From Globisporangium splendens (taxonomy: Eukaryota; Oomycota; Peronosporomycetes; Pythiales; Pythiaceae): 64,000 nt of DNA. The notes beneath the pieces were generated by a model. That model was not told the origin of the DNA, searched no databases, and worked only from the letters and a program-made list of their open reading frames with translations. This document shows, piece after piece, positions 23,025 through 32,435 of this stretch. Each line of letters begins with the position of its first letter. The stretch's first letter is position 1. The translations under genes and the position numbers were made by a program. Location: assembly GCA_006386115.1 (NCBI GenBank), contig VFIW01000073.1, positions 1 through 64,000 of the forward strand, given 5' to 3'.

Positions 23025-24176
23025 TTATCGGACTTCAAGAGACATGTGCTGTAGCTCAAATTTCGACATTTCCTTGGCTTGCTTGATTTCTGGTTCGAAG
23101 TCGCGATGAAATTGCATCTGACAATCTCCAGGAGCTCGAGTACACTTGCTTTTTGGGTGCGAGGGGTCGAAGCACTCAAAGCAAGGGATTCGGCTGTACC
23201 GCTGATGATGATGAACGAAGATCGAGAACCCTTTAGCAGAGATGTGGGTGACATCTTTGAGCTGAGGGGGACATTCCTCGGAATTGAAGATAACGACCCA
23301 GAAATTAGAGTCGTATGCGCCATCCCGTGCTCGCGGCGCGCGCGCAATGGACACGACTTCACACTCGGTGCTCAATGCTATCAGTTGGCCGACAACGTCA
23401 TTGCCTAAGCCGGGAGCTACAACACGGACTTGATATTGTAGTGCATCCGCTTGGTGGGGAATAGTATTGTCGATATCGCATCGATCATCTTCTTCCTCGA
23501 GCTTGGCGGTGCTCAGGAGAACGAGTTTTTCGTTGCGAAATTTAATCTCTCGTCGATGCCACTTCGTTGCAGTGGACTGGTCCTTGACAATGAAGGTTAA
23601 ACGCCGAGTCGCCGCAGTGTAGTACAAACGCTTGACATTCTGAATCCACTCGCACAGATTCTTATAACCTGCAGAGCCGGCTGGCTCGGATGCAAGTAAT
23701 TGCATAAGAATTGTCTTTTCCGCGATGTGTTCAGGCATCAAGATGCGCGGAGGGACCACAGCAACGACTGTGCCTTCGAGGCAGTCTTCAAAGAATTTGA
23801 CATAGGCCATGCGTTGGAGGAAAGTGTGGGTACAGGCGAGGAATGCAGGAGGCGCGTCTAAGACGAGAGCACCCATTATCCAGGCATTCAACGCTTCTTC
23901 TTCGGCCGGCACCATCTTTCGTAGATCATCATCGGGTTTGGTCTTCCATGGACGTGTAGCGATCTTGGTCAATCGCTGAACCCATGCACGATGACGCGCT
24001 TCACGCACTGCGGCATCAGTCCGAGTGTTGTTCTCTGGGTGAGCAACATCAGGCTGAGGCGGTGTCTGGCCCATCATGCCTCTTTTTATTTCTTCAACGC
24101 GATGGGGGTCCCAACCAGAACATGCGGAATTCGTACCGCCACCATCAGGAGGCTGTTCAGGAGAAGGCTCCGTCAT
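23025..24176 (-). CDS. LINE ORF1 (Gag-like, zinc knuckle)
   Basis: 383 residues from MTEPSPEQPPDGG, chosen because the frame upstream of this ATG overlaps the neighbouring element. The middle contains TFIVKDQSTATKWHRREIKF, which has the feel of an RRM-like/transposase-22-like fold. Near the C-terminus is a CCHC zinc knuckle, CFECFDPSHPKSKC, then a helical tail. ORF1 proteins of LINEs bind the element RNA. No break was seen, so this is the best preserved part of the copy. Confidence 0.82.
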   Translation of the reverse strand: MTEPSPEQPPDGGGTNSACSGWDPHRVEEIKRGMMGQTPPQPDVAHPENNTRTDAAVREARHRAWVQRLTKIATRPWKTKPDDDLRKMVPAEEEALNAWIMGALVLDAPPAFLACTHTFLQRMAYVKFFEDCLEGTVVAVVPPRILMPEHIAEKTILMQLLASEPAGSAGYKNLCEWIQNVKRLYYTAATRRLTFIVKDQSTATKWHRREIKFRNEKLVLLSTAKLEEEDDRCDIDNTIPHQADALQYQVRVVAPGLGNDVVGQLIALSTECEVVSIARAPRARDGAYDSNFWVVIFNSEECPPQLKDVTHISAKGFSIFVHHHQRYSRIPCFECFDPSHPKSKCTRAPGDCQMQFHRDFEPEIKQAKEMSKFELQHMSLEVR

Positions 24177-24237
24177 TGGTCGAAACTCCGAAAAAAGCTG
24201 ATTACTGCAGGATGGGACACTGGTTCTTGATTGAATC

Positions 24238-24945
24238 TTGGGGCGGATGAGAACGCTCCAAGGAGAAAAGATCAATGCAACGTGCCTGAACCAAATGCTC
24301 AGCGTACTGGAGAGACAAGACTTGCCGCGCCAACTGGAAGCATGGGCGACGGCGCGTTTGTATTTCGGTGGAGGTGCACGCGGCAACCCAGGTCCAAGAG
24401 GCAGCGGTTGGGCACTCATCTTCCTGAATGAACGAAGCAATCAATGGGAACTCAAAGCATGCGGCTATGCGTACATGGGACCGGAGGTCACGAACAATTG
24501 GTGCGAATACAGCGCACTGAAAGATGGTCTGGCATGCAGTGCACACTACCTGCAGCACTATGAAGTCAAGTTGGAAGTCTTCGGAGATAGCCAAATGATT
24601 ATCGCATCCCAGAACGGGTTCGCCTCAATACGCCAGACCGAGTTGCAGCCACTAGCAGTTCGGGTAAACCAAATCATCGCCAACTTTGCGTGGATCTCCT
24701 GGAATCACACAAAACGAGAACAAAACAAAATGGCCGATCTTCTCGCCAACATGGCAATGAACTCCAAGAATGCGAAGATACTCACCGACGAATCGCTGGG
24801 AAACGATCAAGTACTTATGTCCCAAGTCGCAGCTCTACTCGACAATGATATCGGTGCCACACCGTCAAAACTTAGAAACACCTCACTCTCAGCAGTGTTA
24901 ACGAGACTCAGGAGTTCTTCAACTGTATGTTGATCATAAGTTAAA
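24238..24945 (+). pseudogene. 3' fragment of a second LINE: RNase H domain
   Basis: Open frame of 231 codons coding an RNase HI domain related to, but clearly different from, that of the minus-strand LINE: GNPGPRGSGW, NNWCEYSALKDGL, VFGDSQMIIASQ and NKMADLLANMAM. The first catalytic Asp of the YFDGG motif is Gly here (YFGGG), so the domain should be dead as a nuclease. The other acidic residues (Glu in CEYS, Asp in GDS, Asp in MADL) remain. There is no reverse transcriptase upstream, because the minus-strand LINE begins there. Either a 5'-truncated insertion or an older element cut by the LINE; a captured host protein is less likely. Confidence 0.8.
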
Positions 24946-24950
24946 TAGAA

Positions 24951-25211
24951 TTACCTTCTCTCTCTCTCTCTCGCTTTAGTCTTGGGGCTTGGTATTGCGT
25001 AATCTGTGGGGTAGACCGCAAATTTCGCAATGAGAGCGTCAAGTTTATCAATTCGAAAACCATGCTTCATTGAGTCAGTGCCACCGAGAGTGTGCGAGCT
25101 GGGTTTTTGCACAACTTCGCGTTCCACAGGAGTTTTTCGTTTCGCACATGCGGTGTCAAGGAGTTCAAATGCAGTGACAGCAGTCGTTTTAGACAAGTGT
25201 TGTATGTCCAA
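24951..25211 (-). CDS. Small hypothetical ORF, possible C-terminal remnant
   Basis: 86 codons with balanced composition (ATG at 25211; contains TAFELLDTACAKRKTP and DALIAKFAVYPTDY). Upstream, in another frame, 25067-25315 also reads like protein (NEEKVYPYLVFMHG). The two could be parts of one gene separated by a frameshift or intron. No family recognised. The C-terminal Arg/Glu run comes from the TC microsatellite, which argues that the end at least is fortuitous. Confidence 0.3.
   Translation of the reverse strand: MDIQHLSKTTAVTAFELLDTACAKRKTPVEREVVQKPSSHTLGGTDSMKHGFRIDKLDALIAKFAVYPTDYAIPSPKTKARERERR
24956..24972 (+). repeat. (TC)n microsatellite
   Basis: Uninterrupted TC dinucleotides just after the RNase H fragment. 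It could mark the 3' end of that insertion. Confidence 0.85.
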
Positions 25212-25500
25212 TCATGTTTATCAGACGCACCATGCATGAAAACCAGATAAGGATACACTTTTTCTTCATTCAAAGTATCTGACGTAGAGTTGACGGACCA
25301 AGGAAACAAATACACAAGAATAAAGGATTTATTCGTTTTTCAATGCGCTTTTTTCTTCTTTTCGTTACGCATCCACACGCTGTAATTGCCAGATGAGAAT
25401 AATGAGTATGCAGAATCATGCAATATCTAAAACTGAAGATTTTGATCTATAGACGTGGTCGCACTGGTGCTCGGCAATGAAAGCAAAAAGACGATTGGAA
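25212..25500. other. Intergenic, downstream of the kinase gene
   Basis: A/T-rich (near 25320-25370). No coding signal beyond the uncertain remnant noted above. Confidence 0.4.
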
Positions 25501-27772
25501 TCACGAGACACCTGGACTTGCAGCAGCGCGACTCTTTTCCGCTTCTGAGATCTCGAACAGCTTGTCCACGACAAACGTCATCCTCACTCGTTCGGACGGA
25601 TTCTGCTTTGTCATCAACGCAATCAGGTTCCACTGCTTGTCGTTCATCGTTCCAGGTCGCGGTGGAATGTTTCCTCTTTGCACACGATATTTGACGACAG
25701 CACTAAGCACGTTGCTCCCCCACGGAATGTCGCCCGTGACTGCTTCTAGGATGCACATTGCAAACGAATACACGTCGGAGGCAAACGACGGTCGCCCACC
25801 AGCCAGATACTCGGGCGATCTCCAATGAACAGCCCCCATGTACTTCATCTCGACCATGATTTCAGAGTCGCCGACGATCGCGCTCAGCCCAAAGTCAATG
25901 AGCTTCGCCTTCCCATCCATACCCACGAGCACGTTGTCGCACTTGAGATCGTTGTGGACGACGCTCAACCCATGCATGTACGCAAGTCCGAGCGCGATCT
26001 CGTAGAGTTTATCCCAAACCAAATGGCCGTTTCCAGCTCGCTTCAAATAGTCTCGCAAATCCCCATTCGAAGCGTATTCACACACAAAATAACGCTTGTC
26101 GACGTGGCAGGCACCATACAGCTCCACAATGTGCGGGTGCTTCTTCAGTCGATGCCACACTCGTACTTCGTGAAGGAAGAGCTCGTTGGAAATCGTGTCC
26201 CTGTCGCCTTCGTACCCCATGAACTTCACCACAACCGGAGTATCCAGCCAAACACCTTTATACACTTTTCCAAACGCGCCTTGTCCAATTTCGCTGGAAG
26301 AGGAGAATTGAAGTTTTCGCAAAGGCAAGAACCACGTTGGCACAGCTTGAGGCTCGTCACCAGTTCTGCCATCACAAAGTTCTGTCCTTGATAAACCGAA
26401 CATTTTCAGCGACACAGCTCCTGGTATCGCGCTTGCTTTTACACAATTCGCATCCTTTAGAATCCGCTGATCAATGCTCGCTTCGCTGCGCTTCCAGCTC
26501 CGGATTGGGTGGCTCTTACTCACATGCACCATGTCAAGCAAACGATCCAGCTCTTCGTAAATCACGTGGTGGGACTCAGCGACTTGTCGACTTCTGGCAG
26601 CGTGAGCAGTCGATTTTTCAGACAACGTAGTGCGCAGGTATCGGTCCAAACTGCGTAAGGCAGCACAATATTTCTCAGCAACAGTGTCTGTTGGCCGTAT
26701 TTGTTGTGACACCATGGTGTGGAACAGAAACTCTAGCGCTGGCCACACATCACGGACAAGCCACTTGGACTCAGGCAATTGTTGACATCGGTCTCGAATC
26801 GTTTGCAGCTTGACTGGAATTGTGTTTAACTCAAGCTGTGGAAACTGGAATGTGTCGATGCTTGCATACTCTGATGGCTGGTATATATCGAAGAAAAAAG
26901 AAAGGCAATGTTGGTGGAAAATAACTCAGTTGCTGTTCACAGTGTGATATGTCACGTACCTCAATGTGTGTATCATGGGCGACCAGGACGAGATAATTTC
27001 TCGTCTCAACAAATTTCTTGAACTGAAGCACAACATACCCGATCGATATGCGATCGGCAGACTTGTATGCACACATCTTTGTGACCAAGTCCCACTGGTC
27101 ATCACTAAAGCTTTCAGGGCGATCTGGGAGTTTTCTACGTCTGACATTTCGATAATATCCATATAATTCCAGCGGAAACCAAGGTCTCTTGAGAGTAATC
27201 GCTTCCAAAATGCACATTCCAAACGCGTAGATGTCGGACGAAAGAGACTTGACTTGACCGGAAAGTAGTTCAGGGGAAGCCCAACCCGCTTGTTCTGTAT
27301 CGAACCAGAAGTAATAATGATCCATGCGATATTCCAGCCCACCAACTTTTGCAACACCATCCAAACCGACAACGATGTTTGAGCATCGCAGATCACCATG
27401 GACAATGCTGCGTTGATGGAGCAATTGAACACCAAGCGCCGCATCATACAGATATTTCCAAGGGGATTGCTGCTTTTCTATCAGCACATCCAGTAGTCGC
27501 TTCCCATACTCGTACACGAAGAAAGGCTTCGACTCAATATGGCAAGCTCCGAAGAGCTTTCGCACGTTCGGGTGACTCAGTGAGTACCAGCGATCTGCAA
27601 CTTTCTGAAACTCGTTTTTGTCCATCCATTGTGATGTTGCAACGATCACCTTGGTCTTCAGCCACTTGCCTTCGTACGTCGTGATATAAGCGTCACCTTC
27701 AGTTCGATTCCACTCGTTAAACTCCACATCCTCGCGAGATATAAACCAATCTGGGACAGATGGCTCTTCCAT
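25501..27772 (-). CDS. Pseudokinase-kinase (TKL-like) gene with one intron
   Basis: Two kinase domains joined by a GT-AG intron (26878-26959, 82 bp, phase 0); spliced length about 729 residues from ATG 27772. Exon 1 is a pseudokinase: HGDLRCSN is present, but the VAVK lysine is replaced (KVIVATS), the glycine loop is degenerate and DFG reads GGL. It still has SSDIYAFGMCILEA. Exon 2 starts PSEYASIDTFQF and leads to an apparently active kinase: GQGAFGKVYKG, VVVKF, VHNDLKCDN (HRD as HND), IDFGLS, SPE and SDVYSFAMCILEA. Oomycetes have large families of such TKL kinases. In pseudokinase-kinase pairs the first domain usually regulates the second. The upstream 230 nt suggest that this gene was once fused to the ankyrin ORF. 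Confidence 0.85.
26878..26959 (-). other. Intron joining pseudokinase and kinase domains
   Basis: Donor GAG|GTACGT at 26959 and acceptor TACCAG|CC at 26878, with a T-rich tract before the acceptor. Removing it fuses frames HDTHIE and PSEYAS in phase 0, and replaces the unlikely read-through tail of the first ORF and the missing ATG of the second (which otherwise starts at TTG). Confidence 0.85.
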
Positions 27773-28005
27773 GCCCACACTCGAAGGAATCGATTTTTAA
27801 CATCTTCAATGGCGTCTACTGCTTCTTGATTAGTACCTCGTTGTTTTCGCAGTGTATTCACCAGCAGGACAGCTGCACGGTCTTGCCATATTGTTGTCGA
27901 GACCGTCGACAAGGGCTCCGTCATCCACCAGCTTTTCATAGATAAACTGCATCGTGTTTGTTTCGTCGGTAAGCCACTGATCCTTCCAGTCACTCTCTTG
28001 CAGGC
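27773..28005 (-). pseudogene. Frameshifted linker between ankyrin and pseudokinase ORFs
   Basis: Reads as coding in alternating frames. Directly after the ankyrin stop, LSLQESDWKDQW...FIYEKLVDDGALVDGLDNN in one frame; then QDRAAVLLVNTLRKQRG...DAIEDVKNRFL in the ankyrin frame; then EEPSVPDWFI in the pseudokinase frame. Helical linkers ending in a VPxWFI motif are usual before oomycete kinase domains. Three single-base frame changes (near 28007, 27895 and 27785) would join everything into one protein. Confidence 0.6.
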
Positions 28006-29484
28006 TCAATGTAGTAGCGCCGCAAAATGATCCAACTCTTCATGGAAATCACTGATTGCGCTTGAGATGGCAAGACTGGAAATAAGTCGAGACAGAAGTC
28101 GCTTTTGCTCTTTGCATCGAAACAGCAGTCGGCAAAAACGGAACACGATGGGAATCAACGTTGCCAGCGCTTCTGATTGGACTTCAATCATACCCTGCTG
28201 CTCCAACTGGGAGCAGGCGTCTTGCAGCCGTTGCATCACCCGTGTAGTCACAGCTGCAAACTCATGTGTCTTTGTGCACAGTTCATGCATGGTTTCCAAG
28301 GTACCAGGAAGCAATGGAGTTCTTGCAGTTGATCGGGTAGCAAATGGATTTACGCCACTGCGACATTTCTCGATGAGCAATTGGACACCAGGTGCGTAAT
28401 CCCATCGCGATATCGATATCAGCGGTGTCTCGCCATCGGGAGCTCGGACATCCACGTCTGCGCCTGCCTCAATCAGAGTTTTGACGATGCTCATATGCCC
28501 TGCACGACCAGCCAGAGTGAGAGACGTCTCGCACTCGGACTGCGGTTCATTCCAAACAATCGTTCCGTTCGGGGATGCGCCAGATTTCAGCAGAAACGAA
28601 ACTACTTCACTGTGTCCTTGTTGGGCGGCATACGACAACGTGGTTCTTCCGTTTGAGTCCTTCTCGGTCACGTCAGCACCTCGATCAATCAAAAGCTGCA
28701 CAATCTCTGTCTTGCCTTCTTTAACCGCATAAGATAAAGGACTTCTTCCATACTCGTCCTTCTCGGTCACGTCAGCTCCAAGGCCGATCAAAAGCTGCAC
28801 AATCTCTGTCTTGCTCTCTTTAACCGCATAAGATAAAGAATTCCTTCTCAACAGGTACTTCTCGATTTCGTCAGCTCCTCGATCGACCAAAAACTGAACA
28901 ATCTCTGTCTTGCCTGTTTCAGCTGCATACCACACGAGACTTCTTCCATACCGGTCCTTCTCTGTCACGTCAGCTCCAAGATCGACCAAAAGCTGAACAA
29001 TCTCTGTCTTGCCTGTTTCAGCTGCATACGACAAAAGACTTCTTCCATACCGGTCCTTCTCGGCCACGTCAGCTCCAAGATCGACCAAAAGCTGAACAAT
29101 CTCTGTCTTGGATGCTTCAGCCGCATACGACAAAGGACTTCTTCCATACCGATCCCTCTCGGTCACGTCAGCTCCAAGATCGACCAAAAACTGAACAATC
29201 TCTGTCTTCCCTGCTATAGCCGCATACCACAAAGGACTTCTTCCATACTCGTCCTTCTCGGTCACGCCAGCTCCTCGATCAACCAAAAGCTGCACAATCT
29301 CTGCATTCCCGCGTTCGACAGCATGCGAAAGTGCCGTCCGTCCGTTGACCTTGCCATCCACGTTAGTCTTGCTGTCAGCCAGAATCCTTTGAACACCTTT
29401 CAAGTCCCCACGGCTCACCACATCTACCAGCGCTCTGGGGTCGCCTTTAACGCGCTTCGTCGTCCTGGCGTTGGCGTTGCCCAT
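28006..29484 (-). CDS. Ankyrin-repeat protein
   Basis: 492 residues from ATG 29484 (the GTG further upstream was not used). About ten ankyrin repeats: one degenerate at the N-terminus, seven to eight very regular units of 33 residues of the type YGRSPLSYAAETGKTEIVQ followed by LLVDLGADVTEKD, then two more diverged (SLTLAGRAGHMSIVKTLIEAGADVD and the next). The C-terminal 130 residues are helical and repeat-free (LCTKTHEFAAVTTRVMQ...). Ankyrin stacks bind partner proteins. Its stop at 28006 comes straight before sequence that reads on as the linker to the downstream pseudokinase-kinase, so it may be the N-terminal half of a broken ankyrin-kinase gene. Confidence 0.85.
   Translation of the reverse strand: MGNANARTTKRVKGDPRALVDVVSRGDLKGVQRILADSKTNVDGKVNGRTALSHAVERGNAEIVQLLVDRGAGVTEKDEYGRSPLWYAAIAGKTEIVQFLVDLGADVTERDRYGRSPLSYAAEASKTEIVQLLVDLGADVAEKDRYGRSLLSYAAETGKTEIVQLLVDLGADVTEKDRYGRSLVWYAAETGKTEIVQFLVDRGADEIEKYLLRRNSLSYAVKESKTEIVQLLIGLGADVTEKDEYGRSPLSYAVKEGKTEIVQLLIDRGADVTEKDSNGRTTLSYAAQQGHSEVVSFLLKSGASPNGTIVWNEPQSECETSLTLAGRAGHMSIVKTLIEAGADVDVRAPDGETPLISISRWDYAPGVQLLIEKCRSGVNPFATRSTARTPLLPGTLETMHELCTKTHEFAAVTTRVMQRLQDACSQLEQQGMIEVQSEALATLIPIVFRFCRLLFRCKEQKRLLSRLISSLAISSAISDFHEELDHFAALLH
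28690..29290 (-). repeat. 99-bp tandem repeats coding ankyrin units
   Basis: Six consecutive units with very similar DNA (for example CTTCTTCCATAC, TCGGTCACGTCAGCTCC and CTGCACAATCTCTGTCTTGCC recur every 99 bases on the plus strand). Such close similarity suggests recent expansion by unequal exchange. Confidence 0.9.
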
Positions 29485-29499
29485 GCTTTCGGCTTTCAC

Positions 29500-30147
29500 A
29501 GATGCGCTAAAGATACCAAATGAAAGCGGTATTCGAGTTCAAATAAAGAAGGAAAATGGGAAACGAGGTGGACCATCTCCAACTTGTGTCTTTTCTGCTC
29601 TCAAAGTCCCACTCTCCTGTCACAAACGAAAAATTCACTACAGTGCAGCTGCAAATCGCTGCTCCAGAATTTGGTGATATCATTTTGAATGCAAGGAAAT
29701 TCCATAAGCATGTGGATAAGTACTTATTTGTTTCCCTTATGGTATGTTGCTACCCATTTCTTCCATGAATTAAATACATTGCACTAAGTACGAAAACACA
29801 AACGTCACATTCACTAAGTACGTTTTATTTATGATGAGGACACATATGAGATACATTTTAATTTCGCCTGATGTAATTATTACTTGCGATAATGAGATGT
29901 TGGATTTTTCACCATAGAGAGTTGTGCCTAGTGACAAAAGGCATATGAAATCACATTTCGGTTTATTATTGTAAGAAATTCACCCGACAAATGCAGTTTT
30001 ACAAATGATAACGACATATCTGCACAAATGACCATCGGATCCTGGATAAGGAGTCTAACAACGCCAATTTTAGCACTTAAAATCAATTAGTAGCCATAGT
30101 TTAAAGCATCTAGCCGATGGGCCAATAATAGGTGGTGCGAGATTTGG
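29500..30147. other. Intergenic, A/T-rich, nothing recognised
   Basis: Between the ankyrin gene start and the 5' LTR of element C. No gene is supported. The five bases before the LTR (TTTGG) would be the left copy of a target duplication, but the right end of element C is missing. Confidence 0.5.
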
Positions 30148-30586
30148 TGTCACGTGTGCCTGACCTCGCACGCCAGGCACGCGCGCAGGATCGGCATGTG
30201 CCTGACTTCGCACGTGCCTAGCGTGCGGAGCGTCAAGGCATGTGTAACGTGTGCCTGACCTCGAGTCCGAGGTCAGGCTCTCATTCATATGTAACACTAA
30301 TATATACAGTTATATGGAACTAGTCAGATAAAAATACAGGTGCAGGCAGGACACCTGGATAGGAGGAAAAGTCGAATCAGTTGAAGAAAAGGATAGGCAT
30401 GCATGCAGGGAGGCTTAGACGTAGCGCTAGCGAACTAAGTCCTCCATTCAATTCACTTTCCAATTTGCCATCAAGTCGCCACCTCCTCCTCCGAGTCCAA
30501 GCCATCGTCCCCGACTTTCAGCCAATCAAGTTCCGACTTTCCGACTTTCGACCAATCAGATCTCAAGAAGACCCCAAACCGTTACA
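30148..30586 (+). repeat. 5' LTR of element C (439 bp)
   Basis: TGTCACGTG...CCGTTACA. Same length as the solo LTR at 59473-59911. Contains an 11-bp hairpin (GCCTGACCTCG, loop AGTC, CGAGGTCAGGC; 30253-30278) and repeated GTGCCTGAC words before it. Confidence 0.93.
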
Positions 30587-30588
30587 TC

Positions 30589-30605
30589 TGGTAGCACTTT
30601 GCGTC
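30589..30605 (+). other. Primer-binding site of element C
   Basis: TGGTAGCACTTTGCGTC, two bases after the LTR. Confidence 0.8.
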
Positions 30606-30994
30606 CGGGGAAGGAGTGTGGCCGTTTCCAAGCGTTCAAGTCGCCGGCGTCGTCCAAGCCAGGCACCTCCGAGGTTGTTATTCGAGCCGCTTTCTGAACG
30701 GGTGTTGCTTTAGTGACATAAATACCGGAATCATTGTCGGTGCGTTGACCCTTTGGTGTTCTGTGGCAGTAACTCCTGTAGTGTTGAGCCAGTCGTGCTT
30801 TTGTGCGTAATTCTGTGTTCTGGTCTACCTTGGTTTCTCTAATAGTGACACGGTGTCTCGGGTTCGCCCTAACTGTCTGTGTTCTTTAGGGTGTTATTCC
30901 GTGGTGTCATCGTCAGGCGTGCCTAGGTGAAGCCCTCATTAGAGGATCAAGACTGTGATTGTGAACTCCCAGAGTTGGTGACCTCCCCAACTCG

Positions 30995-31345
30995 ATGCCC
31001 AAGAAGCCGCGCGTCAAGCAGGTCCCGATTCAAGGCAGTCTTACGTACTTAGGCGTGCCGAAACCTGCAGAAGCTGATAAAGCCCGTCAAGACCTCGTGA
31101 ACTGTCTGACGAAGGCTTTCCGGATCTGTGAAGTGCTAGAGAAGCACGTGGACAAGTGTCCAGACAAGCTGCAGAAGAAACGCGCAAAGAAGGCTCTAAT
31201 CCGGATCGCTCAAGGAATCACCGACGCATCCGACGGTATTGGCGAGTGTTTTCGCCGCGCGCTACGAGACCCGCCGGCATCGAATACAGCTACTGGGAAG
31301 GCCAAGCTGCGTCCAGGTCAAGTTCCTCCGCCTAAGTTCGACTAA
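30995..31345 (+). CDS. Leader ORF of element C, unknown function
   Basis: 116 codons between primer-binding site and gag, a place that is normally untranslated. The product is basic at the start (MPKKPRVKQVP), then helical (KARQDLVNCLTKAFRICEVLEKH...KKRAKKALIRIAQ), with a Pro-rich end. No known domain recognised. It could be an extra Gag-side protein, a relic of an upstream gag segment, or a captured host sequence. Composition and length without stops make chance less likely. A (AAAT)n run follows at about 31370-31398. Confidence 0.5.
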   Translation: MPKKPRVKQVPIQGSLTYLGVPKPAEADKARQDLVNCLTKAFRICEVLEKHVDKCPDKLQKKRAKKALIRIAQGITDASDGIGECFRRALRDPPASNTATGKAKLRPGQVPPPKFD

Positions 31346-31532
31346 AAATACGCAATCAAAAAATAAAAGAAACAAAAATAAATAAATAAATAAATAAAAG
31401 TATAGCTTCGTATTATACTGGTTTTTAAGATCCCATAAGATAGAATCTCGACTCCCGTCCCTGCCTGCCAAGTCAAGTGAAACCGGTTACGTAAAATACC
31501 AAGTGTGAAGTCAAGTCAAGAAAAGTGCAAAG

Positions 31533-32435
31533 ATGAACGAACCAACGAATGCCCAGTTGTTGCAGAGTATGCTGGCAGTGCTAAACCAGCAAGCAGAGAT
31601 GATCAAAGAATTCCAGCAAGTAAAACGGGAGTCAGAGATAAAATTAGAGGGATGTAAATTACCGGTGTATAGTGGAGCATTACAAGAATCGTTTCAGTTA
31701 TATAAAGAGCAAGTCGGAGACCATTTAAAGGCGAGGAACATTGACAGACAGGATGCTAGTCTTCAACCACGCCTTTTGGCGATGTTGGGAGGAACCCTGC
31801 GGCAAGGAGCTGCCCAGTGGTTCATTGTGAAGAAGACAGAGATCGAGACGGTTGATCAATTCTTCCTGGAACTAGGAAACGAATTTGTTCCCGCCGATCT
31901 ACAAGAGCGCTTGCGCGACCAGTTGGGTGAGCTATCCCAGGGTCAGTGCCGTGGCCTCGACGACTACGTCAGTCGTTTTAGGCATGTTATCACACAAGTT
32001 CAAGAGATGAGTGAGCTCGACAAGATCATGTACTTTGTGCGAGGATTAGCTCCAGCGATCCGAACGGAGGTGCGTTATCGCCGATGTTCCACGTTGTCGG
32101 AAGCCATCACTCTAGCGCTGGATTATGACCGTTCGCACCGTCGCTCTGCGGATGGAGGTCGGTCCCGCTCAGAACCTAGGTACAGGCGTTTCGACAATCG
32201 CCAATACCGACTGAATGGTGCAAGTCCAATGGAAGTGGACAATGTCCGAGTCTTGGGTCGTGAAGAGTGTTTGCGTCAGCGCCTTTGCTTCAATTGCAAT
32301 CGACCTGGACATCCATCGAGCGTCAGAGTGTCGTGCGCCGCGCCAGCAGAGACAAGCGAGCACGCCGCAGACGACGCGCAACTCAAGATATCAGCGTCCG
32401 ACACAGCGAGCTCGTCGATCAAGTCCGAGGGTTGA
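31533..32435 (+). pseudogene. gag: Element C Gag, frameshifted in the zinc knuckle
   Basis: Begins MNEPTNAQLLQSML. The capsid-like region (VDQFFLELGNEFVPADLQERL, GLDDYVSRFRHVI) is the retrotrans_gag pattern. The nucleocapsid starts CFNCNRPGH, but then the frame changes: a duplicated CATC at about 32310-32317 shifts it, and the expected RASEC appears in the pol frame. Without the duplication the knuckle is a perfect C-x2-C-x4-H-x4-C and gag and pol form one continuous frame. The rest to the stop at 32435 is out-of-frame. Confidence 0.85.

Larger units (their letters stand above)
14920..24237 (-). mobile_element. Non-LTR retrotransposon (LINE) with RNase H, nearly full length
   Basis: About 9.3 kb on the minus strand. 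5' to 3': ORF1 with zinc knuckle, a long Ser/Ala/Gln-rich coiled-coil ORF, APE endonuclease, reverse transcriptase, CCHC-like segment, RNase H, then an A/T-rich 3' UTR ending AATAAAGATAAAAAA at about 14920-14935. The domain order fits the I-like/Tad-like group of LINEs. It is inactive: at least two frameshifts and two in-frame stops in the catalytic ORF. The 5' limit is placed between 24177 and 24237, where sequence of another element begins. No target-site duplication was found by eye. Confidence 0.9.

Noticed and set aside
24000..24250. Extension of LINE ORF1 upstream to 24440
   Set aside because: The upstream codons are antisense to the RNase H fragment; the ATG at 24176 gives a sensible start.
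14920..24945. LINE plus opposite RNase H fragment as one twin-primed insertion
   Set aside because: In twin priming the inverted part is the 5' end of the same element; here the opposite part is a 3' end domain of a different family.
27658..27993. 111-codon minus-strand ORF as an independent gene upstream of the pseudokinase
   Set aside because: Only its middle part (QDRAAVLLVNTL to DVKNRFL) is protein-like; it fits as one frame segment of the broken linker.
30148..30300. Repeated GTGCCTGAC/GCACG words as a possible CRISPR-like or minisatellite array
   Set aside because: No regular spacing or spacers; they are part of the C LTR and repeated in the solo LTR.
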